From the NCBI RefSeq assembly GCF_009789195.1, contig NZ_WSTC01000025.1, forward strand, positions 22,301 through 86,300: DNA of 64,000 nt. Reading direction: 5' to 3'. The notes beneath the pieces are model-generated. The model did not search any database. It was given only the letters and a program-made list of their open reading frames with translations, and was not told the DNA's origin. The position numbers and the translations under genes were made by a program. This document shows positions 62,867 through 64,000 of the stretch, in pieces (position 1 is the first letter of the stretch; each line of letters opens with the position of its first letter). Source of the DNA: Paenibacillus sp. MMS18-CY102. Its GTDB lineage: Bacteria > Bacillota > Bacilli > Paenibacillales > Paenibacillaceae.

Positions 62867-63070
62867 AGGTGCAGAAAAAGCTGCAATTGCGCGTCGGAGA
62901 GAATAAGGCAGTTATTTCTGCTCTAAACGTTGGATTCGCCTGCGTTGGGTGGAATAGGGTAGATTAATCTGCTCTAAACGTTGGATTCATCTGCATTGGG
63001 TGGAATAGGGTAGTTTTTCCTGCCCTAACCGCTCGATTCACTCACACCGGGTAGAATAGGGCACATTTTT
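62867..63070. repeat. 51-bp tandem repeats with GAATAGGG core, locus 2
   Basis: Three contiguous units of exactly 51 bp (62918-62968, 62969-63019, 63020-63070) have the form CTGCYCTAAMCG...GATTC...GGGTRGAATAGGGYA. A degenerate fourth unit (62867-62917) keeps only its second half. Units 1 and 2 differ at few positions. The array fills most of the 344-bp gap between the ABC operon and the O-antigen-ligase-like gene. The same framework and period occur at 13111-13172. No spacers and no coding frame are seen. Confidence 0.88.
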
Positions 63071-63145
63071 CGGCTTCACCGCTAGTTTGGGAGGGGGAGG
63101 GTGCGGACATACTCGTAGCAAGGCAGTAGAGGGAAGGGGATTCTG

Positions 63146-64000
63146 ATGCGAGTGCAGCGAGCGGGGCAGGTGCAGCGTGAAAAATTTGTGGCGATGGGCA
63201 TACTGGCAGCGGCAGCAGTTGGGACAGCTGTGTCCCTGATTGCGTCGGGAATGTATGCACGGAATGATGCGGCCATTGCATCGATGTTGCTCGTATGCGC
63301 AGCAGGGCTTGTATCGGTTTTTATAAAAGAAAACAAGGCGAGCAACATTGTTCAACTGGTGTATTGGTGTTTGTTCGGGCTTGCTGTGCTCAGCCTTGCC
63401 GCCCTGCGGCTCGGCAGCACATTAAGCCAATCGGCCACAGCAGCTGAATGTGTGCGATGGCTGGGAATCGCTGCATTAGCTTGCCTGCTGCTGCATTCGG
63501 CTAGAACGAAGAGACGCCTTGCCCCAAGCGTTGTGCTGGTTGTAGCTTGTGGCTTAATTGGGCTTGCTACCGTAATGGGGTGGAGTGGCGGCTTGCCTGT
63601 TCCAGCCGGCTTCGTTTTTCATACGCCGGATGTTCGCTTATCCGCTATAGGGACCAGGCTTGCTGGCTTCGTACAATATCCAAATACGCAGGGCGCGTGG
63701 GCAGCAGCGCTGCTGCTCTGGCTGCTCGCTGTACTCACTAGCCGCAGCGGGAGCCAACTGCGCTCACGGCTATGCGCCTGCCTCGCAGGGCCGCTCATGC
63801 TCGCGCTCCTGCTCACCGAGTCGCGCGGTGCTGCGCTAGCCTGCGCCGCCAGCTTCGCGTTCGGCGCGCTGCTGCTGCGCGGCCGCCAGCTCGCGCTCTG
63901 GCTCGCCAGCGCGGGCTGGCTCAGCGCCATCGCTGCGCTAGCCTACCGGCTCGCGGCCGCGCCCGAGCGCTTCGCCGCCAGCGGCGGCGCCCACGCGGCG
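63146..64000 (+). CDS. O-antigen ligase/polymerase-like membrane protein (partial, cut by window end)
   Basis: An open frame of 285 codons runs without stop to the window edge. It has a short basic N-terminus and at least seven hydrophobic helices. RLAGFVQYPNTQGAW (about residues 174-188) and TESRGAALA (about 230-238) match the O-antigen ligase/Wzy family core, which joins or polymerises undecaprenyl-linked glycans. GGGAAGGGG lies 6 bp before the ATG. From about 63,700 on the DNA becomes very GC-rich and codons change to GCC/CTC/CGC types, unlike the first half. The active C-terminal loop lies beyond the window. Confidence 0.75.
   Translation, partial: MRVQRAGQVQREKFVAMGILAAAAVGTAVSLIASGMYARNDAAIASMLLVCAAGLVSVFIKENKASNIVQLVYWCLFGLAVLSLAALRLGSTLSQSATAAECVRWLGIAALACLLLHSARTKRRLAPSVVLVVACGLIGLATVMGWSGGLPVPAGFVFHTPDVRLSAIGTRLAGFVQYPNTQGAWAAALLLWLLAVLTSRSGSQLRSRLCACLAGPLMLALLLTESRGAALACAASFAFGALLLRGRQLALWLASAGWLSAIAALAYRLAAAPERFAASGGAHAA

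Noticed and set aside
62867..63070. Possible CRISPR array
   Set aside because: The units are contiguous tandem repeats with no unique spacers, and no cas genes are near.

Overview
The window looks like chromosomal DNA from a spore-forming, Gram-positive Paenibacillus-type bacterium (Bacillota). The evidence is seen in the sequence: AGGAGG-type ribosome binding sites, TTG and GTG starts, a surface enzyme with S-layer homology (SLH) domains, a YyaC-like spore protein, an rsbV-rsbW-sigB operon, GlpP-type glycerol control, a CcpA cre site and a Gram-positive-type Pel operon. Base composition is moderate, except for a very GC-rich right edge. I see no rRNA, tRNA, CRISPR array, insertion sequence or prophage.

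Layout. 1-4.4 kb: Fur-controlled iron uptake operon efeO-efeB-efeU. 4.5-6.2 kb: ECF sigma factor and membrane anti-sigma factor. 6.3-13.0 kb: a 2222-residue secreted, SLH-anchored GH87-like glucanase with a consensus cre site. 13.2-19.3 kb: a DUF4163-like lipoprotein, a VTT membrane protein, a gene relic, an RNA-methylase-like protein, a hydrolase, a pirin and a hemolysin III family protein. 19.7-23.7 kb: glpP-glpK and, behind a long leader terminator, glpD. 24-25.6 kb: a GTP cyclohydrolase II homologue and a class 3 lipase. 25.8-38.2 kb: exopolysaccharide region with a divergent secreted GH114/GH166-like hydrolase and then one long operon: a UDP-sugar epimerase-PelD fusion, pelE, pelA-type deacetylase, pelF, pelG, CotH, VTC-domain protein and DUF4956 protein. 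38.4-39.6 kb: bdbD-bdbC. 39.7-44.8 kb: response regulator-PP2C phosphatase, CorA, sigB-rsbW-rsbV and a YflT-type stress protein. 44.9-52.2 kb: FAD oxidoreductase, asparaginase, AraC regulator and galK-galE-galT. 52.4-58.6 kb: small conserved genes, yyaC, a hydrolase, a methyltransferase and an active-type diguanylate cyclase. 58.7-60.8 kb: an HD-GYP-like protein, a c-di-GMP-I riboswitch and a PilZ protein. 60.8-62.8 kb: an ABC exporter. 63.1-64.0 kb: start of an O-antigen-ligase-like gene, cut by the window edge.

The unifying theme is cyclic di-GMP and cell-surface polysaccharide. One window holds a c-di-GMP producer (GGEEF protein), a possible degrader with an altered metal site, an RNA sensor (riboswitch), a PilZ receptor and a PelD receptor that keeps its RxxD I-site. 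The PelD receptor is fused to a UDP-sugar epimerase and sits at the head of the operon. This suggests that signal reception and precursor supply for a Pel-like, GalNAc-rich polymer are coupled in one polypeptide. The operon also runs on into the CotH/VTC/DUF4956 module, whose role with Pel is not explained by known biology that I can name. A second unexplained element is a family of 51-bp-period intergenic repeats with a GAATAGGG core at two sites 50 kb apart.
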